DNA of 39,043 bases from an uncultured Pseudomonadota bacterium (GTDB taxonomy: Bacteria; Pseudomonadota; Gammaproteobacteria; Burkholderiales; Methylophilaceae), in assembly GCA_903882525.1 (NCBI GenBank), contig CAIRXI010000078.1, forward strand, positions 1-39,043, in the 5' to 3' direction. The first letter of the stretch is position 1. Each line of letters begins with the position of its first letter. The translations under genes were made by a program, and so were the position numbers. Shown piece after piece: positions 20,855-28,654 of this stretch. The notes beneath the pieces were generated by a model that saw only the letters and a program-made list of their open reading frames with translations, had not been told where the DNA came from and ran no database searches.

Positions 20855-21298
20855 ATGACAAAAAGAAAGCCAGCGAGACCTACAGCATTAAAACCTGCAG
20901 CGCCAAAAGTTACCCCAGCGCAAGTAAGTAAAACAGTTGTAGTAAAAACTGTTGCTGTAAAGCCTGCCGTCACTAAAGCCGCAATCGCTAAGCCCGCAGC
21001 GCCTAAAGCTGTTGCAAGCGTTACAAAAACTGCTGTTAAAAAAGTAGCGGCTCCTAAACCAGTTAAAATTGTAAAAGCACCTAAAGTAAAAATGGAGCGT
21101 GACAGCTTCACTATGCCTAAAGCTGAATATGCACAATTCCATGTGTTAAAAGAGCGCTTACAGAAACTGGGTAGCCCAGTGAAAAAAAGTGAGTTATTAC
21201 GTGCAGGGATTATGCAACTGAGTGCTATGACTGATGCCGCTTTAACCGCTGTGATGAGCAAAGTGCCGACGATTAAAACTGGCCGTCCGAAAAAATAA
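20855..21298 (+). CDS. Histone-H1/AlgP-like basic tail joined to a ribbon-helix-helix-like domain
   Basis: 147 residues in two parts. Residues 1 to about 78 are low-complexity Lys/Ala/Pro/Val (repeated KPAAPK, VKTVAVKPA), like histone H1 tails and AlgP, expected to bind DNA or polyanions without folding. Residues about 79-147 (RDSFTMPKAEYAQFHVLKERL, then KKSELLRAGIMQL, ending KTGRPKK) resemble a conserved betaproteobacterial C-terminal domain. Its strand-helix-helix pattern with KSELLRAGI looks like a ribbon-helix-helix DNA-binding unit. Perfect Shine-Dalgarno AAGGAGAT. Cytoplasmic, probably nucleoid-associated. Located between ppx and sixA-ppk1. The RHH assignment is my inference from pattern. 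Confidence 0.8.
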   Translation: MTKRKPARPTALKPAAPKVTPAQVSKTVVVKTVAVKPAVTKAAIAKPAAPKAVASVTKTAVKKVAAPKPVKIVKAPKVKMERDSFTMPKAEYAQFHVLKERLQKLGSPVKKSELLRAGIMQLSAMTDAALTAVMSKVPTIKTGRPKK

Positions 21299-21311
21299 AT
21301 GTAGAAGTGCG

Positions 21312-21347
21312 CGCGCGGCTTAGCTTTTCAATAAGTTTAGTCGCGCG
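21312..21347. terminator. Possible hairpin between convergent H1/RHH-like gene and sixA
   Basis: CGCGCGGCT and AGTCGCGCG can form a 9-bp stem with one G-U and an 18-nt loop. The right arm lies inside the last codons of sixA. No T-run follows on either strand, so this is a weak terminator candidate for the convergent pair. Confidence 0.35.
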
Positions 21348-21837
21348 GGTTGCGAACGGCGTACAGGTATGTCTGAGATTGTCCAAACATCAAACGCTGA
21401 CGTAGCCACCATACGGCGCCCTTCTTAACCACACACGCGCCTTCATTCATTCCAAGCAACTTAGCAATGACCCGTCCAAGGTTTGGCTGATGGCCAATAA
21501 GTAATAGCGTTTTACTGCTATCGTCATTAGCTACGTTCTTTACAATCATCTGTGCAGTGCTATCTACAGACAATAAATTCACAATCTGTACTGGATACTT
21601 CTTTCCTTCATACTGAGTATCAACTTCATCCAACTGCTGCAAAGCCGCTAAAGTTTCCAAGCAGCGCCGCGCAGGGCTACACAAAATCTCTGTATTGTCT
21701 GGCAAATGTTTATGTAACCACTTGGCCATCCTGTCAGCGTCTTTGAGACCACTCTTACTTAATGCCCGATCGGCATCTTTACCCGTCACACTATCTACTT
21801 CAGCGTCAGCATGACGCCATAAAATTAAATTAGCCAT
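21337..21837 (-). CDS. sixA: Phosphohistidine phosphatase SixA
   Basis: Histidine-phosphatase (RHG) family enzyme that removes phosphate from histidine phosphotransfer domains or PTS proteins. The nucleophile H9 lies in LILWRHADAE, SPARRCLETL is near 54-63, and the second catalytic His is in LLIGHQPNLGR near 116. 166 residues. It follows ppk1 by 25 nt on the same strand, so probably one transcript. The pairing with ppk1 is common in betaproteobacteria as I recall; a functional link to polyphosphate is not shown by the sequence. Confidence 0.88.
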   Translation of the reverse strand: MANLILWRHADAEVDSVTGKDADRALSKSGLKDADRMAKWLHKHLPDNTEILCSPARRCLETLAALQQLDEVDTQYEGKKYPVQIVNLLSVDSTAQMIVKNVANDDSSKTLLLIGHQPNLGRVIAKLLGMNEGACVVKKGAVWWLRQRLMFGQSQTYLYAVRNPRD

Positions 21838-21862
21838 TGTTAACCGGTATCTAAATCAAAGA

Positions 21863-23932
21863 CTAATCTGCATATTTTTTAAGCAGCTGCTGCTGCGCAC
21901 TAAAGCTTAAATCTGCTCCGTTAGCTCTTCCAATGGGGACTGGAATTCTGGCATAAACGCCATCTGATCCGAGCAACCAAGAATCCTTATTGTCATCCAA
22001 ACTCATTTGGCAGCATTCAAGTAAAATACGTGCACGGTCATTGATGTTATCAATTGGCCATGCAATTTCAACCCGGCGCATCATATTGCGATTCATCCAA
22101 TCAGCGCTTGCCAGCCACATATTCTCTTCAGTATCAATTTTAAAATAGAATACGCGAGAATGCTCTAAGAGCCGGCCAATAATGGAACGTACACGGATAC
22201 GCCCATCCAGCCCCGGCGCATCCACTGGTAAAATGCAGGCACCGCGAATAATTAAATCCACTTCGACTCCAGCGCGCCCAGCTTTTACCAAGGCCTTCAC
22301 CAAGGCTTCATCGGTAAGCGCATTCATTTTCAAAATAATACTTGCTGGCTTACCTGCAATAGCCGCCAACTCAGCCGCTCTAATCTTGGCTAACATCTGC
22401 CGATGTAAATAAAATGGTGCTACCAAAAGTTTCTGCATACGGGGCAATTTAACCTGACTAGCAATATGCCTAAACAGATGCTCCATATCACGTGTAATTT
22501 GCACATCTGCCGTGAGCATACTGACATCCGTATACAAACGAGTGGTTCGAGGATTGTAATTGCCTGTAGATAAATGGCCGTAGTACTTGAGTCCAGCTTC
22601 TTCACGACGCATCACTAATAGCATCTTGGCATGCGTTTTTAAGCCGACAATCCCATACACCACTTGCGCACCTACAGATTCAAGCGCTTCAGCCCAGTTA
22701 ATGTTAGCCTCTTCGTCAAACCTAGCTTTAAGCTCGACCACCGCCATGACTTCCTTGCCTTGACGCACAGCCTCTTGTAGCAGCTTTAGCATGCGCGTAT
22801 CAGAACCTGCACGATAGATGGTTTGCTGTATCGATAACACATCTGGATCATTCACAGCTTCACGTAAAAAGTCGATTACTGATTCAAAACTTTCATAAGG
22901 CTGATGAATCAAAACGTTTCTCTGCTTCAACTGGCTAAAGAAAGATTGATTAGGTAACAACTGATGGCTAATTTGTGGCTCAAATGGCTTAAATTTGAGC
23001 TGACTACCTTCAGCCAAATCAGCCAACTGCATTAAGCGCGCTAAATTTACTGGTCCATGCACGCGATATAAGGACTGTTTAGGCAAATTGAATTGCTGCA
23101 ATAACATCTTAGCAAGCTTGTCATCACAACCATGTGACACCTCTAAACGCACTGCATCTCCAAAATTTCTATGCACCAAGCCTTTACGCAAAGCTGTGCG
23201 CAGATTCTTCACATCATCTTCATCGACGGACAAATCCGAGTGCCGGGTAACCCGAAACTGAGAGAAATTAAGCACTTCACGCCCATCAAACAGACTAGAT
23301 AAGTGAGCGCGAATCACGCTAGAAAGTGAAACAAACTTTTGCTGTTTATCACTTAAGTTCTTTGGTAACTTAATCAGACGTGACAACACTCGCGGCACTC
23401 TGACAATAGCAATATTATTGCTACGTCCAAAAGCATCACTCCCAGCCAGCGAAACAATAAAATTCAGTGATTTATTAGCTACCTGTGGAAAAGGGTGCGA
23501 TGGATCTAGTGCAACCGGAATCAATAAAGGCCGAACTTCCGACTCGAAATACTTTGCCACCCAACCGCGTTGCTGCAACGTACGCTCACCATGTGAGACT
23601 AAATGAACACCCTGCTCCGCTAAAGCCGGCATCAGTTCATTATTGAAAATGTGATATTGCTTATCGACTAGTGCGCGTGCTACGTTAGAAATCGACTCAT
23701 AACTTTGCACGGTAATATCGCCGTCCTGATCATCTTCGCGCATGGCATCTACATGCGGTGCGGCACGCACCTCAAAATACTCATCTAAATTTGAGGATAC
23801 GATGCATAAAAACCGCAGACGCTCAAGCAATGGGTATTCAGGATTTTGCGCTAACCCTAACACGCGTTCGTTAAACGCTAAAATGCTGGTGTCACGATTA
23901 ATAAGTTTTAATGGCGGGTAAGATTTGCGCAT
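21863..23932 (-). CDS. ppk1: Polyphosphate kinase
   Basis: Makes polyphosphate from ATP reversibly, at the membrane/cytosol. 689 residues, PPK1 type. N-terminal domain with FNERVLGLAQNPEYPLLERLRFLCIVSSNLDEYF in overlapping pieces near 20-53, head domain with HPFPQVANKSLNF, and catalytic phospholipase-D-like domains. The phosphorylated histidine corresponds to H434 in GLKTHAKMLL, with H453 in YGHLSTGNYNPRTTRLYTD, equivalent to E. coli H435 and H454. sixA follows closely. A Pho-box-like promoter lies about 45-60 nt upstream, which suggests phosphate-starvation control. Confidence 0.97.
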   Translation of the reverse strand: MRKSYPPLKLINRDTSILAFNERVLGLAQNPEYPLLERLRFLCIVSSNLDEYFEVRAAPHVDAMREDDQDGDITVQSYESISNVARALVDKQYHIFNNELMPALAEQGVHLVSHGERTLQQRGWVAKYFESEVRPLLIPVALDPSHPFPQVANKSLNFIVSLAGSDAFGRSNNIAIVRVPRVLSRLIKLPKNLSDKQQKFVSLSSVIRAHLSSLFDGREVLNFSQFRVTRHSDLSVDEDDVKNLRTALRKGLVHRNFGDAVRLEVSHGCDDKLAKMLLQQFNLPKQSLYRVHGPVNLARLMQLADLAEGSQLKFKPFEPQISHQLLPNQSFFSQLKQRNVLIHQPYESFESVIDFLREAVNDPDVLSIQQTIYRAGSDTRMLKLLQEAVRQGKEVMAVVELKARFDEEANINWAEALESVGAQVVYGIVGLKTHAKMLLVMRREEAGLKYYGHLSTGNYNPRTTRLYTDVSMLTADVQITRDMEHLFRHIASQVKLPRMQKLLVAPFYLHRQMLAKIRAAELAAIAGKPASIILKMNALTDEALVKALVKAGRAGVEVDLIIRGACILPVDAPGLDGRIRVRSIIGRLLEHSRVFYFKIDTEENMWLASADWMNRNMMRRVEIAWPIDNINDRARILLECCQMSLDDNKDSWLLGSDGVYARIPVPIGRANGADLSFSAQQQLLKKYAD

Positions 23933-23959
23933 AGTTTCTTAATTTTTTATGTGACAACA

Positions 23960-23993
23960 ATTTTAAGCGTCAATTGTTACAAATTAATGACTG
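23960..23993 (-). promoter_or_regulatory. Pho-box-like promoter of ppk1
   Basis: On the minus strand CAGTCAT, 4 nt, TTGTAAC (23993-23976) matches the PhoB double 7-mer CTGTCAT-n4-CTGTCAC at 11 of 14 positions. Exactly 10 nt later is a -10-like TAAAAT (23965-23960), the same layout as known Pho promoters where the second 7-mer replaces the -35. An overlapping sigma-70 reading (TTGACG, 16 nt, CATAAA) is also possible. Confidence 0.55.
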
Positions 23994-24041
23994 TTTAATG
24001 AAAAAAGAAAACCGTTAAAAATAAGCGCGCGGCCTTCACAG

Positions 24042-24079
24042 CCAATCATTGGGTGGCCACGCCCTAATATTAGATGGGC
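24042..24079. repeat. Cluster of three short palindromes between tcdA and ppk1
   Basis: CCAATcATTGG (24042-24052), GTGGCCAC (24053-24060) and CTAATATTAG (24064-24073) follow one another. The last is enclosed by GCCC/GGGC (24061-24079) with TTTT on its right. The 164-nt gap 23933-24096 otherwise holds the ppk1 promoter. The cluster could be the 3' end of the tcdA transcript or an operator array. Confidence 0.4.
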
Positions 24080-24096
24080 TTTTAAGCTAGCGCTTG

Positions 24097-24915
24097 CTAA
24101 GCGTTGACTAGCTGTTGCAACAGCCATCCGGCAGCAATAAATCCAAACGGTGCCGTCACTGTCACACTAGACCCATATCCAGCACAGTTCAAACCTGTGA
24201 TAGCATTGCTCTCTAAGGCACATAATCCTTCTGGCTTTATCGCTTCTTCATCAGAATAAACGCAGTGGATACCCAACTTAGGTATTTTACTTTTTTCAGG
24301 TTCTGCTTTAGCAAAGGCGTAATCGCGGCGCAGCGTATTGCGTACCTTAGCCAACAATTTATCATGGCTGACTTGCGCTAGATCAGCTTGTTTGATACGG
24401 CTGCCATCAAGCCGGCCACCAGCGGCGCCCGTCATCACTAGCGGTAAATGATGGGTTTTGCAAAAATGCGCAATGGCTGCTTTGGCTTTGGCATCGTCTA
24501 TGCAATCAATAACTCCATCAAACTTTGCCATTAATAGCGAATTGATATTTTCAATACTTACAAACTCTTCAATTTCGACTACCTCTGCCGATGGGTTAAT
24601 CAGGCGAATGCGTTCAGCCATCGCCGTCACTTTAGCTTTACCAAAACTACCCTCTAGCGCATGCAGTTGCCGATTCACATTAGATTCAGCAATATTATCC
24701 AAGTCAATTAAGGTGATAGTGCCAACAGCATTACGCGCAAGCGCTTCTGCTGCCCAACTACCAACCCCGCCAATGCCAATAATACAGATATGTGAGGCTT
24801 GCAGTCTAGCTAAGCCCGTTGCGCCATATAACCGAGCCACACCGCCAAAACGCCGCGCGCTATCCATCGCTTCCAAATCATCTGTTAATGCAGCAGTCTG
24901 ACTGATGCTTGTCAT
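24097..24915 (-). CDS. tcdA: tRNA threonylcarbamoyladenosine dehydratase
   Basis: E1-like enzyme that uses ATP to cyclise the t6A base at tRNA position 37 to ct6A. 272 residues; Rossmann ATP site ICIIGIGGVGSWAAEALARNAVGTITLIDLD near 45-75, then NVNRQLHAL, VIDCIDDAKAKAAIAHFC and MTGAAGGRLDGSRI; ALESNAITGLNCAGYGSSVTVTAPFG near the C-terminus. The ATG overlaps the acpS stop by 4 nt (ATGA), so it is translated as the last gene of the pdxJ-acpS-tcdA end of the long leftward series. ThiF/MoeB relatives are the alternative, but length and the RFGGVARLYG start fit TcdA. Confidence 0.92.
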   Translation of the reverse strand: MTSISQTAALTDDLEAMDSARRFGGVARLYGATGLARLQASHICIIGIGGVGSWAAEALARNAVGTITLIDLDNIAESNVNRQLHALEGSFGKAKVTAMAERIRLINPSAEVVEIEEFVSIENINSLLMAKFDGVIDCIDDAKAKAAIAHFCKTHHLPLVMTGAAGGRLDGSRIKQADLAQVSHDKLLAKVRNTLRRDYAFAKAEPEKSKIPKLGIHCVYSDEEAIKPEGLCALESNAITGLNCAGYGSSVTVTAPFGFIAAGWLLQQLVNA

Positions 24916-25289
24916 GATTCTAAAATCACAAAAGCCGTGGCTAAATTTTTCTCATCACTAATACTAATGTGGGTATGCTGTATGTTTTTTTCTTGCATAA
25001 ATGCCAGCAAGTCAGGGGCAAGCACCAATATGGGTTTACCTAAATCGTCGTGGGAAATGGCAATATTCTGAAATGTGGCGGGCGCACGCAGACCGGTACC
25101 CAAGGCTTTAGAAAAGGCTTCTTTAGCCGCAAACCGCTTGGCCAAAAAACGTGCTTTAATCTGTGAGTTTTGATAGCCTTCTAATTCACTTGTCGCCAAA
25201 ACACGTTCGGCAAAACTATCTCCGAACGCATTAATTGAAGCCGCAATACGTGAGACTTCAACAATATCGGTACCGATGCCAAAAATCAT
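24912..25289 (-). CDS. acpS: Holo-[acyl-carrier-protein] synthase
   Basis: Transfers 4'-phosphopantetheine from CoA to apo-ACP. Metal- and CoA-binding residues lie in MIFGIGTDIVEVSRI (Asp of GTDIVEV) and RFAAKEAFSKALGTGL (Glu of AAKEA). The ORF track starts at a GTG three codons earlier (MCN); the ATG of MIFGIGTDIVE at 25289 is the family start and gives 125 residues. No clear Shine-Dalgarno precedes either. It follows pdxJ by about 31 nt, the standard pdxJ-acpS pair, and overlaps tcdA. Confidence 0.95.
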   Translation of the reverse strand: MIFGIGTDIVEVSRIAASINAFGDSFAERVLATSELEGYQNSQIKARFLAKRFAAKEAFSKALGTGLRAPATFQNIAISHDDLGKPILVLAPDLLAFMQEKNIQHTHISISDEKNLATAFVILES

Positions 25290-25320
25290 ATTGCACACTG
25301 ATGTGTCGAGCGAATCATGG

Positions 25321-26049
25321 CTACTTGAAAGAAAATTCTTTCACTAACGCCTTCATTTCTCGCACCGCATTATCCCAACCTACAAATAAAGCATGCGCGA
25401 CGATGGCGTGGCCAATATTGAGTTCTTCTAAGCCTTCTATCGCAGCGATTTCATGCACATTATGATAGTGCAATCCGTGACCTGCATTCACCACCAATCC
25501 TAGTCCACGCGCGTAACTAACGGCCTGCTTAATCCGTAGTAATTCTAGGGCTTTAGTCTGCGCAGTCTCTGCGTCGGCAAACGTGCCGGTATGAAGCTCA
25601 ATCACAGGTGCGCCACACTTTTTCGCGGCATCTATTTGCGCATGGTCAGGTCCTATAAATAAGGACACACGGATGCCGGCACTGCTTAGTTTTTTAACGG
25701 CCTGTTCTACTTTTTCAAAATTAGCGAGCACATCTAACCCACCTTCCGTGGTGCGTTCCTCGCGCCGTTCCGGCACTAAGCAAACATCTTGTGGCGCTAC
25801 TTTTAAGGCTATATCAACCATTTCATCTGTAACAGCACATTCAAGATTCATACGTGTTTGCAATAATCCACGTAATGCGTGCACATCCGCATCCTGCATA
25901 TGCCTGCGATCTTCGCGAAGATGCAAGGTAATACTATCGGCACCAGATTGTTCAGCCCTTAATGCAGCTTGCACTACACTAGGATATTGAGTGCCACGTG
26001 CTTGACGTATGGTCGCCACGTGATCGATATTAACGCCTAATTTGATCAT
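25321..26049 (-). CDS. pdxJ: Pyridoxine 5'-phosphate synthase
   Basis: Condenses 1-deoxyxylulose-5-phosphate with 3-amino-2-oxopropyl phosphate to pyridoxine 5'-phosphate. TIM-barrel, 242 residues. Diagnostic segments: [25 protein letters not shown] with the active-site His, [50 protein letters not shown], and [18 protein letters not shown]. Lies between recO (56-nt gap) and acpS, the conserved recO-pdxJ-acpS order of proteobacteria. Confidence 0.97.
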   Translation of the reverse strand: MIKLGVNIDHVATIRQARGTQYPSVVQAALRAEQSGADSITLHLREDRRHMQDADVHALRGLLQTRMNLECAVTDEMVDIALKVAPQDVCLVPERREERTTEGGLDVLANFEKVEQAVKKLSSAGIRVSLFIGPDHAQIDAAKKCGAPVIELHTGTFADAETAQTKALELLRIKQAVSYARGLGLVVNAGHGLHYHNVHEIAAIEGLEELNIGHAIVAHALFVGWDNAVREMKALVKEFSFK

Positions 26050-26105
26050 ATTTTTGCTAGTTTTCTATACTAAGTTATCTATACTATGTTTGTGTTGTGG
26101 CTAGT

Positions 26106-26840
26106 TTATAGCCCTTGCAAATCTATTAAAAGTTGCCTAGTGTGCAAAGGTTTATCCCCTAAATAATGCGCCAATAAATAGCGCATTAACTGCTTACTTT
26201 GTTGTTGCGTTTGTGGATGACTATAATCATCATTGGCCATCGCCATCAGAGTACCACCAGACAATTGTACGCCATTTTTCGTGTGTTTTAATGCTGCATT
26301 TAACCTGATTGCGCCATGCTCGGCCTCATAGCGATAGATGTAGGTAGTATTAATCACTGCATTATCAGCGTCTACCCCTAGTGGAATGGCATACCCTAAT
26401 TCCTGCAACAACTTCAATTCAAATCGGCGTAAAGTGCTTGCTAAATCTTCACCGCTAGCGAGAATTTTTAAAGTGGCACTATAGTACTCAAAAAGGGTTT
26501 CGTGCGGATCTTCGCGCGGCAACAAGCGTAATAACAGTTCATTTAGGTAAAATCCACACATCAGCGCTTCGCCCTTGAGAAGCAGTAAACCACCGCCCCA
26601 ATCTAGACTATGTAACGTTTTGAGTTCTAGCTTACCAGACCAAGTAGCGACCAATGGCTGAAAGGATTGCAACATTCCTCTCATGGCAGAGCGTGGACGT
26701 CGCGCACCTTTGGCAGTGGCGGCTACACGCCCAAAACCGTGGGCAAATAACTCTACGACTAGGCTGGTTTCTTTAAACGGAAAAGTATGAAGCACATACA
26801 CCGCTTGGTTGTCTTGACGATTTAAACTAACTACAGCCAT
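26106..26840 (-). CDS. recO: DNA repair protein RecO
   Basis: Recombination mediator that loads RecA onto SSB-covered DNA with RecR. N-terminal OB-fold: YVLHTFPFKETSLVVELFAHGFGRVAATAKGARRP in pieces near 15-50, with LQSFQPLVATWSGKLELKTL following. A helical C-terminal domain follows (LCGFYLNELLLRLLPREDPH-like segment, LRRFELKLLQELGYAIPL). 244 residues, family length. Zinc-binding cysteines are lacking, as usual in many Gram-negative RecO proteins. Downstream of era by 43 nt, same strand. Confidence 0.94.
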   Translation of the reverse strand: MAVVSLNRQDNQAVYVLHTFPFKETSLVVELFAHGFGRVAATAKGARRPRSAMRGMLQSFQPLVATWSGKLELKTLHSLDWGGGLLLLKGEALMCGFYLNELLLRLLPREDPHETLFEYYSATLKILASGEDLASTLRRFELKLLQELGYAIPLGVDADNAVINTTYIYRYEAEHGAIRLNAALKHTKNGVQLSGGTLMAMANDDYSHPQTQQQSKQLMRYLLAHYLGDKPLHTRQLLIDLQGL

Positions 26841-26883
26841 AAAAGCTTAGTGGTAATTAAACCAAGGGCATGAGTGTCAATGA

Positions 26884-27786
26884 TTAATAACCTAAAGATT
26901 TCAAAGCACGCTCATCATCGGCCCAGCCACCTTTAACCTTAACCCAAGTTTCTAGATAAACCTTGCCGTCAAAAAGCTTCTCCATATCTTGACGCGCTTC
27001 AGTTGAGATTTGCTTGAGCTTTTCTCCGCCTTTTCCGATTAGCATCGGCTTTTGACTATCTTTATCTACAATAATTGCGCAAAAAATACGGCGTAGCTTG
27101 CCCACCACTTCAAATTTCTCAATCTCTACGGTCACTGAATAAGGGATTTCATCACCTAATAATCTGAATATTTTCTCACGCACCAGCTCAGCGGCTAAAA
27201 ATCGTTCGTTCTTATCTGTCAGCTCATCCTCAGAATAGATGGCGGCTTGCTCAGGCAAGTACTTGCGAATAGTCGCCAACAACTCATCCAAATGCAGGCT
27301 CTTTTTGGCGCTGACCGGCACGATGTCTGAGAATGGAAACTCAAGATCAAAGTCTTGAATTAAAGGTAATAGATTCCCCTTATCTCCCATCAAATCTGAT
27401 TTATTCACCACCAAAATAGTTGGTGTCTTTTCTGAAAGTAAGGCCAATACTTTGCGATCCGCATCACCCAGCTTCATAGGCTCAATCACAAATAACACGA
27501 CATCCACTTCAGCTAAAACCTGCGTCACGGTTTTATTTAAACCTTTATTGAGCGCATTTAAATGTTTTTGTTGAAAGCCGGGGGTATCCACAAACAAAAA
27601 TTGGGTATCGTCAGTGGTATGAATGCCAAGCAATCGATGTCGCGTAGTTTGTGCCTTGCGTGAAGTAATGGCTAACTTCATGCCCAAAATATGGTTGAGT
27701 AACGTTGATTTACCTACGTTAGGACGACCGACAATTGCTACCGTGCCACATTTGTATGCGCTCAGCTCTTTATCTAAATCTGTCAT
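26884..27786 (-). CDS. era: GTPase Era
   Basis: Essential GTPase of 30S ribosome assembly that binds the 3' end of 16S rRNA. 300 residues. G1 GRPNVGKST at 20-28, switch region AQTTRHRLLGI, G3 DTPGFQ near 68, G4 NKSD near 128 and G5 VSAK near 158. The C-terminal KH domain includes MLIGKGGEKLKQI and VYLETWVKVKGGWADDE. Its ATG overlaps the rnc stop by 4 nt, the classic coupled rnc-era pair. Confidence 0.98.
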   Translation of the reverse strand: MTDLDKELSAYKCGTVAIVGRPNVGKSTLLNHILGMKLAITSRKAQTTRHRLLGIHTTDDTQFLFVDTPGFQQKHLNALNKGLNKTVTQVLAEVDVVLFVIEPMKLGDADRKVLALLSEKTPTILVVNKSDLMGDKGNLLPLIQDFDLEFPFSDIVPVSAKKSLHLDELLATIRKYLPEQAAIYSEDELTDKNERFLAAELVREKIFRLLGDEIPYSVTVEIEKFEVVGKLRRIFCAIIVDKDSQKPMLIGKGGEKLKQISTEARQDMEKLFDGKVYLETWVKVKGGWADDERALKSLGY

Positions 27787-28475
27787 TTTCTAATCTTCTC
27801 CAAAGCAATTTTTTCTAATGCGATTAACGCATAGTTTGCAGCCTGCTGTTCTGCAATGCGGCGACTGGTGCCTTCACCAGCCGTACGTATATTTAATTTC
27901 TCTATGTAACATTCAACCATAAACAGTTGCGCATGGGCTTCGCCTGCTAATTGCGTAACCTTATACTCTGGGACTGCGAGCTTTTGGCCTTGTAAGTGCT
28001 CTTGCAATAATGACTTAGGATCTTTGTCGATAACATTGGGATCTATTGTTGCCAACTTATCAGCAAACAAAGCGATCACCATGGCTTCCGCCTCGGCATA
28101 ACCACCATCTAGATAAACCGCACCAACCAAAGCTTCTAATGCATCAGCCAATATAGATGGTCGGCGCCAACCACCACTTTTAAGTTCACCCTCACCTAAT
28201 TTAAGCGCAGCGCCAACGTCTAGTGACTGCGCTATTTCGCATAGGGTAGCTTCTTTGACTAATTGTGCGCGTAATCGGCTTAAATCTCCCTCAGCCAACG
28301 CTTGGAAACGCTGAAACAACTGCTGAGCAATGATAAAGTTAAGTGCGCCATCGCCTAAAAACTCAAGTCTCTCATTATTTTGCGCACTAAAACTGCGATG
28401 AGTGAGCGCCTGCGTTAGTAGACTGTCGTTGACAAAACGATAGGGCAATCGATTTGCTAAAGCTTGTTGCGTCAT
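27783..28475 (-). CDS. rnc: Ribonuclease III
   Basis: Double-stranded-RNA endonuclease for rRNA processing and mRNA turnover. 230 residues: RNase III domain with NERLEFLGDGALNF (about 34-47) and ILADALEALVGAVYLDGG (about 104-121) carrying the metal-binding acids, then a dsRNA-binding domain at about 153-225 with DPKSLLQEHLQGQ and GTSRRIAEQQAANYAL. Overlaps era by 4 nt. Upstream is a 179-nt gap to lepB, unusual for this tightly packed series. Confidence 0.97.
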   Translation of the reverse strand: MTQQALANRLPYRFVNDSLLTQALTHRSFSAQNNERLEFLGDGALNFIIAQQLFQRFQALAEGDLSRLRAQLVKEATLCEIAQSLDVGAALKLGEGELKSGGWRRPSILADALEALVGAVYLDGGYAEAEAMVIALFADKLATIDPNVIDKDPKSLLQEHLQGQKLAVPEYKVTQLAGEAHAQLFMVECYIEKLNIRTAGEGTSRRIAEQQAANYALIALEKIALEKIRK

Positions 28476-28502
28476 TATAGATCGCTTGAAATGGCGCGCA
28501 TT

Positions 28503-28616
28503 TTATTCATGACGACTTGCAGAAAAATGCATCAACACCATGCGGGCAATCACCAGGTTATCTTCTGAAACCAAGGCCATTCCAGCTTGCTTGCTTACGC
28601 TTTCAAAGTGATGCAT
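28503..28616 (-). CDS. Possible 37-residue small protein between lepB and rnc
   Basis: In the 179-nt gap an ATG at 28616 opens a 37-codon frame (begins MHHFESVSKQAG, ends FSASRHE) with AAGGGA about 7 nt upstream, a reasonable ribosome-binding site. It stops 27 nt before rnc. Many betaproteobacteria carry a DUF4845 gene at this site as I recall; this sequence shows no membrane helix or pseudopilin-like start, so it is not an evident remnant. It may be a leader peptide, a small protein or chance. The rest of the gap shows nothing else. Confidence 0.25.
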   Translation of the reverse strand: MHHFESVSKQAGMALVSEDNLVIARMVLMHFSASRHE

Positions 28617-28654
28617 TGAATTCCCTTACATGTTCAGCATAGCGCGCAACCATT

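Noticed and set aside
20806-21261. 151-aa hydrophobic minus-strand ORF opposite the H1/RHH-like gene
   Set aside because: It is the antisense of a Lys/Ala/Pro/Val-rich coding repeat, which yields Ala/Thr/Val/Phe-rich frames by composition; the + strand has a perfect ribosome-binding site.
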